Positions 1 through 5,463 of a stretch of 5,463 bases of DNA are shown in pieces. The translations under genes were made by a program, and so were the position numbers. Under the pieces are notes generated by a model. The model was not told where the DNA came from. It searched no databases and saw only the letters and a program-made list of their open reading frames with translations. Where the stretch lies: positions 1 to 5,463 of the forward strand of contig JAAUYW010000126.1 of assembly GCA_014804915.1 (NCBI GenBank), given 5' to 3'. The stretch is from Desulfovibrio sp. Lineage in GTDB: Bacteria > Desulfobacterota > Desulfovibrionia > Desulfovibrionales > Desulfovibrionaceae. The stretch's first letter is position 1; each line of letters opens with the position of its first letter.

Positions 1-1249
1 CATCAAGACGCCTGAGAATCTCATCCATCTCGCATTGCGCGGCAATCAGTTCGCCCCTTGAGGAAAAATCCACGCCATAATGGCAGGGATAGCGTACCGG
101 CGGACTCGAAATGCGGATATGAACTTCCCTGGCGCCCAGGGAACGCAGTTTTTTCACGCGCGCAGTCATGGTTGTGCCCCGCACTATGGAATCATCCACA
201 ATGCAGATTTTCTTGCCTTCAATCATCGCCCGCACCGGATTAATTTTGACCCTCGCAGAAAAATTGCGCATGGACTGGGTGGGCTGAATAAAAGTGCGCC
301 CCACATAATGATTGCGAATCATCGCATGCTCGTAGGGAAGTTCGGCGCACTGCGCAAATCCAACTGCCGAATAGACTCCGGAATCCGGAAATGGCATGAT
401 AAAATCTACATCCGGCGTTGATTCATGCGCAAGTTGCCAGCCCATCTGCTTGCGGCAGGTATAGACCTGTTCATTGAATACATACGAATCTGGCCTGGCA
501 AAATAGATTAGTTCAAAAATGCACTGGCAGGGCCTCTCGGGACTCGCATGACCAAGCCGCAAGCTGGTCTCCCCCTGTTCATCCACAACTATCATTTCCC
601 CTGGCTCCAGGGAGCGCTCATATTCGGCCTCAAGCAAATCAAATGCGCAAGTTTCGGAAGCGAACACTGGTGAGTCGTCGAGCCGTCCCAAAGCCAGCGG
701 ATGAAAGCCGTGCGGATCGCGCACAGCTATCATCTGATTGTCAGCCACTACCAGAAAGCAATAGGCTCCTTCCAGGCGCGAGCAGGCTTCCATGACCGCG
801 TCAGGCAATTCTTTCTGGCGCAAGGCGCGCACAAGCAGGTGCATGAATACTTCAGAATCATTGCCAGTGGAAAAAATGGCGCCATGACTCTCCAGCTCGG
901 CGCGCAACTCGGCCGCGTTTACCAGATTGCCATTATGCGCGATAGCGATATCCCGACCCTGAAAATGGGCAACCAATGGCTGCGAATTGCGAATCGAGCT
1001 CGCGCCAGTAGTGGAGTAGCGCACATGGCCTATGGCATGCCTGCCCTCCAGGCGCTTCAGGTCTGCTTCTGAAAAGACATCAGGCACAAGCCCCATGCCC
1101 CTGTGATCGCGCATCACATTGCCATTGCTGGCAACTATGCCCGCGCTTTCCTGGCCCCGATGCTGCTGCGCATATAAGCCAAAATACGCCAGCCTGGCTG
1201 CATCATCGTGATTATGGATGCCGAACAACCCACATTCATGCTTTATCAT
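1..1249 (-). CDS. purF: Amidophosphoribosyltransferase PurF, Bacillus type, 3' end cut by the window edge
   Basis: This cytosolic enzyme makes 5-phosphoribosylamine from PRPP and glutamine, the committed step of de novo purine synthesis. 416 residues are readable without a frameshift, and about 50-60 C-terminal residues lie outside. The start MIKHECGLFGI has a five-residue propeptide before Cys6, which becomes the N-terminal nucleophile after cleavage. Glutaminase residues visible are R77 (GHVRYSTTG), N106-G107 (AHNGNL) and D131 (NDSEV). The phosphoribosyltransferase half carries IRNHYVGRTFI and the PRPP loop at about 350-360 (IVDDSIVRGTT). C243 (QCIFELIYF) and C389 (YPCHYG) match two of the four [4Fe-4S] ligands of Bacillus subtilis PurF; the other two should be in the missing tail. 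His183 stands in RDPHGFHPL, where Arg is usual. The ATG shares four bases with the upstream lipoprotein stop and has no clear Shine-Dalgarno, so translation is probably coupled. Identity is very secure. Confidence 0.98.
   Translation of the reverse strand, partial: MIKHECGLFGIHNHDDAARLAYFGLYAQQHRGQESAGIVASNGNVMRDHRGMGLVPDVFSEADLKRLEGRHAIGHVRYSTTGASSIRNSQPLVAHFQGRDIAIAHNGNLVNAAELRAELESHGAIFSTGNDSEVFMHLLVRALRQKELPDAVMEACSRLEGAYCFLVVADNQMIAVRDPHGFHPLALGRLDDSPVFASETCAFDLLEAEYERSLEPGEMIVVDEQGETSLRLGHASPERPCQCIFELIYFARPDSYVFNEQVYTCRKQMGWQLAHESTPDVDFIMPFPDSGVYSAVGFAQCAELPYEHAMIRNHYVGRTFIQPTQSMRNFSARVKINPVRAMIEGKKICIVDDSIVRGTTMTARVKKLRSLGAREVHIRISSPPVRYPCHYGVDFSSRGELIAAQCEMDEILRRLD
1246..1249 (-). 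other. ATGA stop/start overlap joining the TPR lipoprotein and purF
   Basis: Read on the minus strand, ATGA holds the purF ATG and the lipoprotein TGA. The 25 bases ahead are A-rich (CAGCTGAAAATAAA just before the ATG) and contain no purine-rich GGAG-type site. This is the classic arrangement for termination-reinitiation, and it implies that purF output depends on translation of the lipoprotein gene. Confidence 0.85.
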
Positions 1250-2037
1250 TTTATTTTCAGCTGTTTTTTTAACCACGCGATTCTGTTATCCATCACTGCG
1301 GGATTGGGGTAGCTGTCGCGCCCTTGTTCAAACTGGGCGAGCGCGCCCCGAAGATCGCCCAGTTGCTCAAGCGCATCTCCCCTGAGCCACGCAGCCTGGC
1401 CCATTATCTGTTCGTCCGGCTCGGAATCAAGTATTTGCTGGCACAGATCCGCCGTTTCCTGAAACTGGCCCTTGCTCATGCTGGCGTCAGCCAGATCCAG
1501 CATGCACCAGGTTTTTCTGGAATCAGGCAACGGCAATGCCATGCATTGCTGCAAGGTTTCCTCGGCAGCGTCAAAATGGCGCTGCGCAAGCTGGTCACGA
1601 GCCAGATTGCGCAATCCCTCAAGTTTAGCCCCTGCATCCACTCCGGCAAGCTCCACATAAGCGCTCCACGCATTGGCCGCCTTGTCATAATGACGCAAGG
1701 CTTCATTGTATTTGCCCATGGCTGCCAGTATTTCCGCCACTCTGGCCTCATCCCGCTCATACTCGATCAGCATGAGTTCCAGACATTCCAGGCTGGCTCG
1801 CGATTCCTGCCTCGCCCCATTCAGGGCCGCCAGCAACAGCTGCCATGCTTCCCAGCGTTTTTCCGGATGCTGCTCCTCACGCAAATAACGTCCCAGCAGC
1901 CGCTCCGCAAGTGGCCAGTTTCGTTCCGAATGCGCTTTTCTGGCCATTGCCAGATCATCAGCGCCAAGGCCCGAAATCGTGTCCGCTAGCTCACAGCCTG
2001 CAAGCAGGAGCGCGAAAACAATTAGAAGGCAGCGCAA
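1246..2037 (-). CDS. Tetratricopeptide-repeat lipoprotein of unknown function
   Basis: This is a 263-residue predicted lipoprotein. A short signal peptide (residues 1-14) ends in a lipobox, LLAGC, with Cys15 as the lipidation site. Glu16 at +2 is not the Asp that retains lipoproteins in the inner membrane of enterobacteria, so an outer-membrane, periplasm-facing location is likely (inference). The rest is helical, with TPR-like units at about 30-55, 97-124, 140-166, 176-206 and 215-244; the last (AAWLRGDALEQLGDLRGALA) is the clearest. The start is TTG: the frame has a stop six codons upstream, no ATG or GTG lies between, and only this start gives the signal peptide. The gene begins one base after the gyrA stop, with an AAGGG nine bases ahead, and its TGA overlaps the purF ATG. 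TPRs bind proteins, but the partner is unknown. It resembles the YfgC/BamD/YbgF style of TPR lipoproteins only in general architecture, and I do not assign it to any of them. Confidence 0.9.
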   Translation of the reverse strand: MRCLLIVFALLLAGCELADTISGLGADDLAMARKAHSERNWPLAERLLGRYLREEQHPEKRWEAWQLLLAALNGARQESRASLECLELMLIEYERDEARVAEILAAMGKYNEALRHYDKAANAWSAYVELAGVDAGAKLEGLRNLARDQLAQRHFDAAEETLQQCMALPLPDSRKTWCMLDLADASMSKGQFQETADLCQQILDSEPDEQIMGQAAWLRGDALEQLGDLRGALAQFEQGRDSYPNPAVMDNRIAWLKKQLKIK

Positions 2038-2038
2038 C

Positions 2039-4549
2039 CTAGCTTTCCCTTTTCAGGTCTGCTTCCTCATTTTCGACAATTGCAACCACTTCCTTTTCCC
2101 TGGCTTCCGGCACATCTTCCCGCACGCGGTCAATGCCCACTATTCTGGCGCCAGAGTCAAGCCTTGCCACTATAACTCCGGAAGTCGCTCGTCCCTTGCT
2201 CATGATTTCATTGATCGCAACCCGAATCACCTTGTTTGCCGAGGTAAGCAAAATCAGGCTATCCTGATCCTGTGCTGGCAACGCGCCCACTACCTGGCCG
2301 GTTTTGGTCGTAACCCTGAAATTGATTATGCCCTTGCCGCCGCGGGTTTGCACGCGATAAAGCTCTGCGCTGGTTCTTTTGGCATAGCCATTGGCTGAAA
2401 CCGACATGATCGTCGTGGATTGATCCCCGGCCTTGAGCACTACAGCGCCCACAACTGAATCCTGCGCCCGCAGGGCAATGCCCTTTACCCCTGCCGCCAC
2501 GCGCCCCATTGGCCTTAAATCCTTGCCATTGAACCGAATCGCATAACCGCTCGAGGTGGCAAGCACAATATCCTCGCCTTCGCCAATTGCGCGCACCATG
2601 ACAAGCTCGTCGTCATCCTTCAGGGCCACGGCGATCATGCCGCCCTTGCGCGCGCGCGCAAACAGGGAGGCGACAGTGGTCTTGACCATGCCACGCCTGG
2701 TTACAAACAAAAACCGCTGCTCATCCGAAAATTCCCGCAACGCAAATGCCGTAGTAACCCATTCGCTTTCCTCCATCGGCAGCAGGTTATTGATGTGCGC
2801 GCCTTTTGCTGCGCGGCTGCCTTCCGGAACCTGATGCACGCGAAGCTGGTGCATGCGTCCCTTGTTGGTGAAAAGGCACAGATACTGGTGATTGCTGGTA
2901 GTAAGAAATTCCTGGACATAATCGTCCTCGCCTGTCTGCACTGCCGAGATGCCCTTGCCGCCGCGTTTCTGCTGCTGATAATTTTCAAGGCTCACCCGTT
3001 TCATATAGCCGCGGCGCGAAAGCGTAATCACTACTTCTTCATCAGGAATCAAATCCTCGAGATCAATGTCATTCAGGCTTTCCTGCAAAATCTCGGTTTT
3101 CCTTGGAGTTGCGTATGTATCCCTTATCTCCTGGATTTCACGTTTCATTTCCGAACGCAAGATATTGCGATCATCGAGAATTGATTGCAGAAATTCAATC
3201 TTTTTCAAAATCTCGGCATATTCGTTTTCCAGTTCCTCGCGCTGCAGGCCGGTCAGGCGCTGCAGACGCATTTCCAGGATTGCCCGGGCCTGCGCTTCTG
3301 AAAAGTCAAATTGATCCATCAATCCATTTCTGGCTTCATCTGGCGTCCGTGAGCCGCGAATCAGCTTCACGATTTCATCAATATGATCCAGCGCTTTGCG
3401 CAAACCTTCCAGAATATGGGCGCGCGCCCTGGCCTTGGCCAGATCATGCCTTGTGCGGCGAATAACCACTTCCCGCCTGTGATCCAGAAAATTCGTCAAT
3501 GCCGTGCGCAAATTGAGCAAGGTAGGACGATTATCCTGCACCGCCAGCATGTTTATCCCAAAGCTGGTCTCAAGAGGGGTATATTTAAACAGGGAATTGA
3601 TCACAATATCCGGCATCATCCCACGGCGCAAATCAGCGACAATCCTGATGCCCTTGCGATCGGATTCATCCCGCAAATCTGATATTCCATCAATCTTGCG
3701 GTCATTTACCAGCGCGGCTATTTTCTGTACTAGCGAGGCCTTGTTCAAGCCGTAGGGAATCTCCGTGATAATAATGGATTGCAACCCCTTTTTGCGATCT
3801 TCAACATGGAGCTTGCCGCGGATTTTTATTGTGCCCCTGCCAGTCCTGTAGGCATCCGCAAGACCCTGGCCGGCATACACCGCTCCGGCTGTGGGAAAAT
3901 CCGGCCCTTTGACATACTTCATCAAATCCGCTACTTCGAGCCTGGGATTTTCCAGCAATGCAGTCAGCGCCTCGCACAGTTCGCCAAGATTATGGGGCGG
4001 AATATTCGTTGCCATGCCAACCGCAATTCCTGATGAGCCATTCAAAAGCAGATTTGGCACACGGGTCGGAAGCACCGCCGGCTCAATCATGGTGTTGTCA
4101 TAATTGGGCCTGAAATCAACCGTATCCCTGTCCAGATCAGCCATGAATTCCTGGGCCAGACGGGACATCCTGATTTCTGTATAACGCATGGCCGCAGGCG
4201 GATCTCCATCGAGGGAGCCAAAATTGCCCTGGCCATCAATTAAGGGATCGCGCATGGAAAAATCCTGGGCCATGCGCACTATCGCGTCATATACGGCTGC
4301 ATCGCCATGCGGATGGTATTTGCCTATCACATCGCCAACAATGCGCGCTGATTTCTTGTGCGGGCGCGACCAGGTGTTGGCCAGCTCATGCTGGGCGAAC
4401 ATGATGCGCCTGTGCACAGGCTTCAGGCCATCCCGCGCATCCGGAATTGCCCTGCCTATAATTACAGACAGGGAATATTCCAGATAGGACTGGCGCAACT
4501 CTTTCTCTATATTAATTTGCGGATTTTCCGGTCCGCCTGTCTCTGCCAT
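2039..4549 (-). CDS. gyrA: DNA gyrase subunit A, complete
   Basis: This is the breakage-reunion subunit of gyrase, which with GyrB forms the A2B2 enzyme that adds negative supercoils using ATP. At 836 residues it is between B. subtilis (821) and E. coli (875). The winged-helix and tower domains fill about 10-360; the catalytic tyrosine is Y123, preceded by R122 (AAMRYTE), and I175 ([12 protein letters not shown]) is the DNA-intercalating isoleucine. The coiled coil and C-gate span about 360-490. The C-terminal beta-pinwheel follows, with a GyrA box QKRGGKG at 527-533 that separates it from ParC; a second box-like QTRGGKG lies at 734-740. The tail after about 809 is modestly acidic. A84 and D88 correspond to E. 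coli Ser83 and Asp87 of the quinolone region. The ATG has an ideal AGGAGG five bases upstream. The gene ends in TAG, one base before the lipoprotein start. Confidence 0.99.
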   Translation of the reverse strand: MAETGGPENPQINIEKELRQSYLEYSLSVIIGRAIPDARDGLKPVHRRIMFAQHELANTWSRPHKKSARIVGDVIGKYHPHGDAAVYDAIVRMAQDFSMRDPLIDGQGNFGSLDGDPPAAMRYTEIRMSRLAQEFMADLDRDTVDFRPNYDNTMIEPAVLPTRVPNLLLNGSSGIAVGMATNIPPHNLGELCEALTALLENPRLEVADLMKYVKGPDFPTAGAVYAGQGLADAYRTGRGTIKIRGKLHVEDRKKGLQSIIITEIPYGLNKASLVQKIAALVNDRKIDGISDLRDESDRKGIRIVADLRRGMMPDIVINSLFKYTPLETSFGINMLAVQDNRPTLLNLRTALTNFLDHRREVVIRRTRHDLAKARARAHILEGLRKALDHIDEIVKLIRGSRTPDEARNGLMDQFDFSEAQARAILEMRLQRLTGLQREELENEYAEILKKIEFLQSILDDRNILRSEMKREIQEIRDTYATPRKTEILQESLNDIDLEDLIPDEEVVITLSRRGYMKRVSLENYQQQKRGGKGISAVQTGEDDYVQEFLTTSNHQYLCLFTNKGRMHQLRVHQVPEGSRAAKGAHINNLLPMEESEWVTTAFALREFSDEQRFLFVTRRGMVKTTVASLFARARKGGMIAVALKDDDELVMVRAIGEGEDIVLATSSGYAIRFNGKDLRPMGRVAAGVKGIALRAQDSVVGAVVLKAGDQSTTIMSVSANGYAKRTSAELYRVQTRGGKGIINFRVTTKTGQVVGALPAQDQDSLILLTSANKVIRVAINEIMSKGRATSGVIVARLDSGARIVGIDRVREDVPEAREKEVVAIVENEEADLKRES
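2047..2051 (-). promoter_or_regulatory. Weak Shine-Dalgarno supporting the TTG start of the TPR lipoprotein
   Basis: AAGGG lies inside the last codons of gyrA, nine bases before the TTG. It is only a partial match to the consensus, but it is at an acceptable distance and supports this non-ATG start, which the lipoprotein signal peptide also requires. Ribosomes finishing gyrA at the adjacent TAG could also restart here. Confidence 0.55.
4229..4348 (-). other. gyrA: Quinolone-resistance-determining region of gyrA
   Basis: This stretch encodes residues 68-107, equivalent to E. coli 67-106. The key loop reads [10 protein letters not shown]: Ala84 (codon GCA) replaces the Ser83 equivalent, while Asp88 (the Asp87 equivalent) is kept. 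In the structures known for this family, the Ser and the acidic residue anchor the water-magnesium bridge to the drug. Loss of the hydroxyl is linked to lower quinolone susceptibility. Confidence 0.9.
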
Positions 4550-4554
4550 CTTTG

Positions 4555-4560
4555 CCTCCT
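4555..4560 (-). promoter_or_regulatory. Strong ribosome-binding site of gyrA
   Basis: A perfect AGGAGG lies five bases (CAAAG) before the gyrA ATG, within the 21-bp gap after the TAA of the small membrane protein. It fixes the gyrA start, and it suggests that gyrA is translated at its own high rate rather than depending on coupling, unlike the flanking small genes. Confidence 0.93.
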
Positions 4561-4570
4561 GGGCTAGCGA

Positions 4571-4867
4571 TTACATTGTAAAACGTCCCAACCCATACAT
4601 ACCTGCTAGAATAATCGCTTCCCCAATGCAAAGACGCAAAACTGACGCGCACAGCTTTCCTGGCTGATTGCCCCAGCGGCTTGCAATAAATAAAAAAAGC
4701 AGAACATTGCAAAACAGGATCAGCAAAATGGCCGGAAAAAAAAGATCATAGGCATATGGATAGGCTTCCAGGGCCAGTAGCAGCCAAAGGCAAAAACCGG
4801 CGCAAGCCAGCCAGCCCAGGATGGAAACAAGCCAGCCAAGCCAGAAACGTGGAGTATAATCAGCCAT
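4571..4867 (-). CDS. Small three-helix membrane protein between gyrB and gyrA, unknown function
   Basis: I do not recognise this 98-residue protein with confidence. Three hydrophobic segments are visible at about 11-33, 42-63 and 75-95. The first loop is acidic (E34, D41) and the second basic (R64, K71), so the positive-inside rule suggests N-terminus inside and C-terminus outside. It is rich in Trp (five) and Cys (C22, C26, C53, C73, C80). The third helix contains R78 and a buried acidic residue in the motif LRLCIGEA (77-84), faintly recalling the LGEA-like stretch in small AtpI/ATP-synthase-I proteins; the Lys that usually follows is missing and AtpI normally has four helices, so this is only a lead. 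It fits exactly between the gyrB stop (three bases upstream, same frame) and the gyrA leader (21 bp downstream), which supports a real gene. Its ribosome-binding site is poor, so coupling to gyrB is likely. Confidence 0.83.
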   Translation of the reverse strand: MADYTPRFWLGWLVSILGWLACAGFCLWLLLALEAYPYAYDLFFPAILLILFCNVLLFLFIASRWGNQPGKLCASVLRLCIGEAIILAGMYGLGRFTM

Positions 4868-4870
4868 GTC

Positions 4871-5463
4871 CTAGATATCCAGATCCGCAATCGCAAGCGC
4901 ATTGCGTTCTATAAACTCCCGCCGCGGCTCCACCCTTTCACCCATCAATTCTTCAAAGGCATCCGATGCCGCTACGGCATCATCCACTGAAACCTGCAGC
5001 AGGGTTCGATGATCCGGATTCATGGTCGTTTCCCATAACTGCTCGGGATTCATCTCGCCAAGCCCCTTGTAGCGCTGGATATTTATGCCTTTGCGAGCCT
5101 CTTCCAGAACAGCGCGCAAAAGAGCGAAAATATCGGGCATATTTTCCTCGCCATCCTTTTTGCGCAATGTGAATCGCAGTCCGCCGCATTCCTTTCGCAA
5201 ATCGGCAAATTCCTGCCAGACACGCCTGTAAAGCCGCGAAGCAAAGAATTCCTGGCCACGTCGCGTATGATGGCTGCCTGCATTTTCAAAATTCACAAAC
5301 AACCGTTCCTCGCTTTCTGGCGAAAGCTCATGTTCAATCTGGACGCTATAGCCCCTTTCAAGCAGCCATGCGGCTGCGGCATTGGCAGGCTCGCCCAGCA
5401 GGCTTGCAAGCGTGCCTGGCTCCAGTTTTATTGGACACGTGGCGAGGGCCAGAAACAGATCCC
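4871..5463 (-). CDS. gyrB: DNA gyrase subunit B, C-terminal 196 residues only
   Basis: This is the 3' part of the ATPase subunit of gyrase; the 5' end lies beyond the window. The ATPase and transducer domains and the Toprim metal-binding motifs are not visible. The hallmark tail is clear: [15 protein letters not shown] at fragment residues 129-143, then [18 protein letters not shown] and the terminal DLDI, which matches the usual GyrB ending. The 128 residues before that motif include [15 protein letters not shown] (about 72-86), which lines up with EFITGGEYRRI of E. coli GyrB. This places the fragment in the C-terminal half of the large insertion found in Gram-negative GyrB and absent from the short Bacillus form. 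The initiation point is outside; an internal TTG at 5302 is not a start because the conserved frame continues upstream of it. The gene ends in TAG three bases before the small membrane protein. Confidence 0.98.
   Translation of the reverse strand, partial: DLFLALATCPIKLEPGTLASLLGEPANAAAAWLLERGYSVQIEHELSPESEERLFVNFENAGSHHTRRGQEFFASRLYRRVWQEFADLRKECGGLRFTLRKKDGEENMPDIFALLRAVLEEARKGINIQRYKGLGEMNPEQLWETTMNPDHRTLLQVSVDDAVAASDAFEELMGERVEPRREFIERNALAIADLDI

Noticed and set aside
701..1072. 123-codon plus-strand frame opposite purF
   Set aside because: It mirrors the highly conserved glutaminase domain of PurF on the other strand, and no homology is apparent.
1324..1989. 221-codon open frame on the plus strand, antisense to the TPR lipoprotein gene
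   Set aside because: It starts at a TTG, has no recognisable domain, and lies fully opposite a gene with a lipobox, TPR pattern and exact operon fit. Long antisense frames are expected in sequence of this composition.
1979..2398. 139-codon plus-strand frame across the gyrA/lipoprotein junction
   Set aside because: It is opposite the conserved GyrA C-terminus, with composition like a shadow frame and no start signal of note.
4566..4619. 8-bp inverted repeat (agcgatta / taatcgct) 38 bp apart around the end of the small membrane gene, just upstream of the gyrA ribosome-binding site
   Set aside because: The arms are short, the loop is long and there is no T-tract. A pair like this is expected by chance several times in a window of this size, so I do not call a terminator or attenuator.
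4571..4620. Possible promoter ahead of gyrA (TACAAT near 4578-4583 on the minus strand)
   Set aside because: The -10-like hexamer has no -35 match at 16-18 bp spacing, and it lies within the coding end of the membrane gene.
4871..5302. Short 143-codon version of gyrB starting at an internal TTG
   Set aside because: The frame stays open to the window edge and continues to match the GyrB insertion domain upstream, so the TTG is an internal Leu codon.

Overview
The window is one compact block of five genes, all on the minus strand, so transcription runs from high to low coordinates: gyrB (3' part only) > small three-helix membrane protein > gyrA (complete) > tetratricopeptide-repeat (TPR) lipoprotein (complete) > purF (all but its 3' end). 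Nearly every base is coding. The junctions, in order of transcription, are 3 bp, 21 bp, 1 bp and a 4-bp ATGA overlap. There is no gene-free stretch to describe. I saw no tRNA, rRNA, mobile element, CRISPR array, convincing promoter or terminator. Both edges cut genes: gyrB lacks its 5' end (ATPase domain and the metal-binding part of the Toprim domain) and purF lacks roughly its last 50-60 codons.

The organism looks like a Gram-negative bacterium of about half G+C (judged by eye). Three things support this: a lipoprotein with a clean lipobox, a GyrB whose C-terminal part carries the long insertion domain typical of Proteobacteria-like gyrases, and gyrB and gyrA side by side rather than scattered as in enterobacteria. 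PurF is of the Bacillus type, with a short propeptide and iron-sulfur cysteines; this type is also widespread outside Firmicutes. The combination would suit a deltaproteobacterial/Desulfobacterota-like or another deep proteobacterial lineage. That is inference, and no species can be named. Adjacent gyrB and gyrA often lie near dnaA/dnaN and the replication origin, but those genes are not in the window.

The two gyrase subunits form the A2B2 enzyme that introduces negative supercoils. PurF commits PRPP and glutamine to purine synthesis, so DNA topology and nucleotide supply share a transcription unit here. The two unnamed genes are the new part: a 98-residue membrane protein wedged between the gyrase subunits, and a 263-residue TPR lipoprotein tightly linked to both gyrA and purF. 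The purF start, and probably the membrane-protein start, lack a good Shine-Dalgarno sequence and sit on the preceding stop codon, which points to translational coupling. GyrA has a strong AGGAGG of its own. GyrA also carries alanine where E. coli has the quinolone-contacting Ser83.
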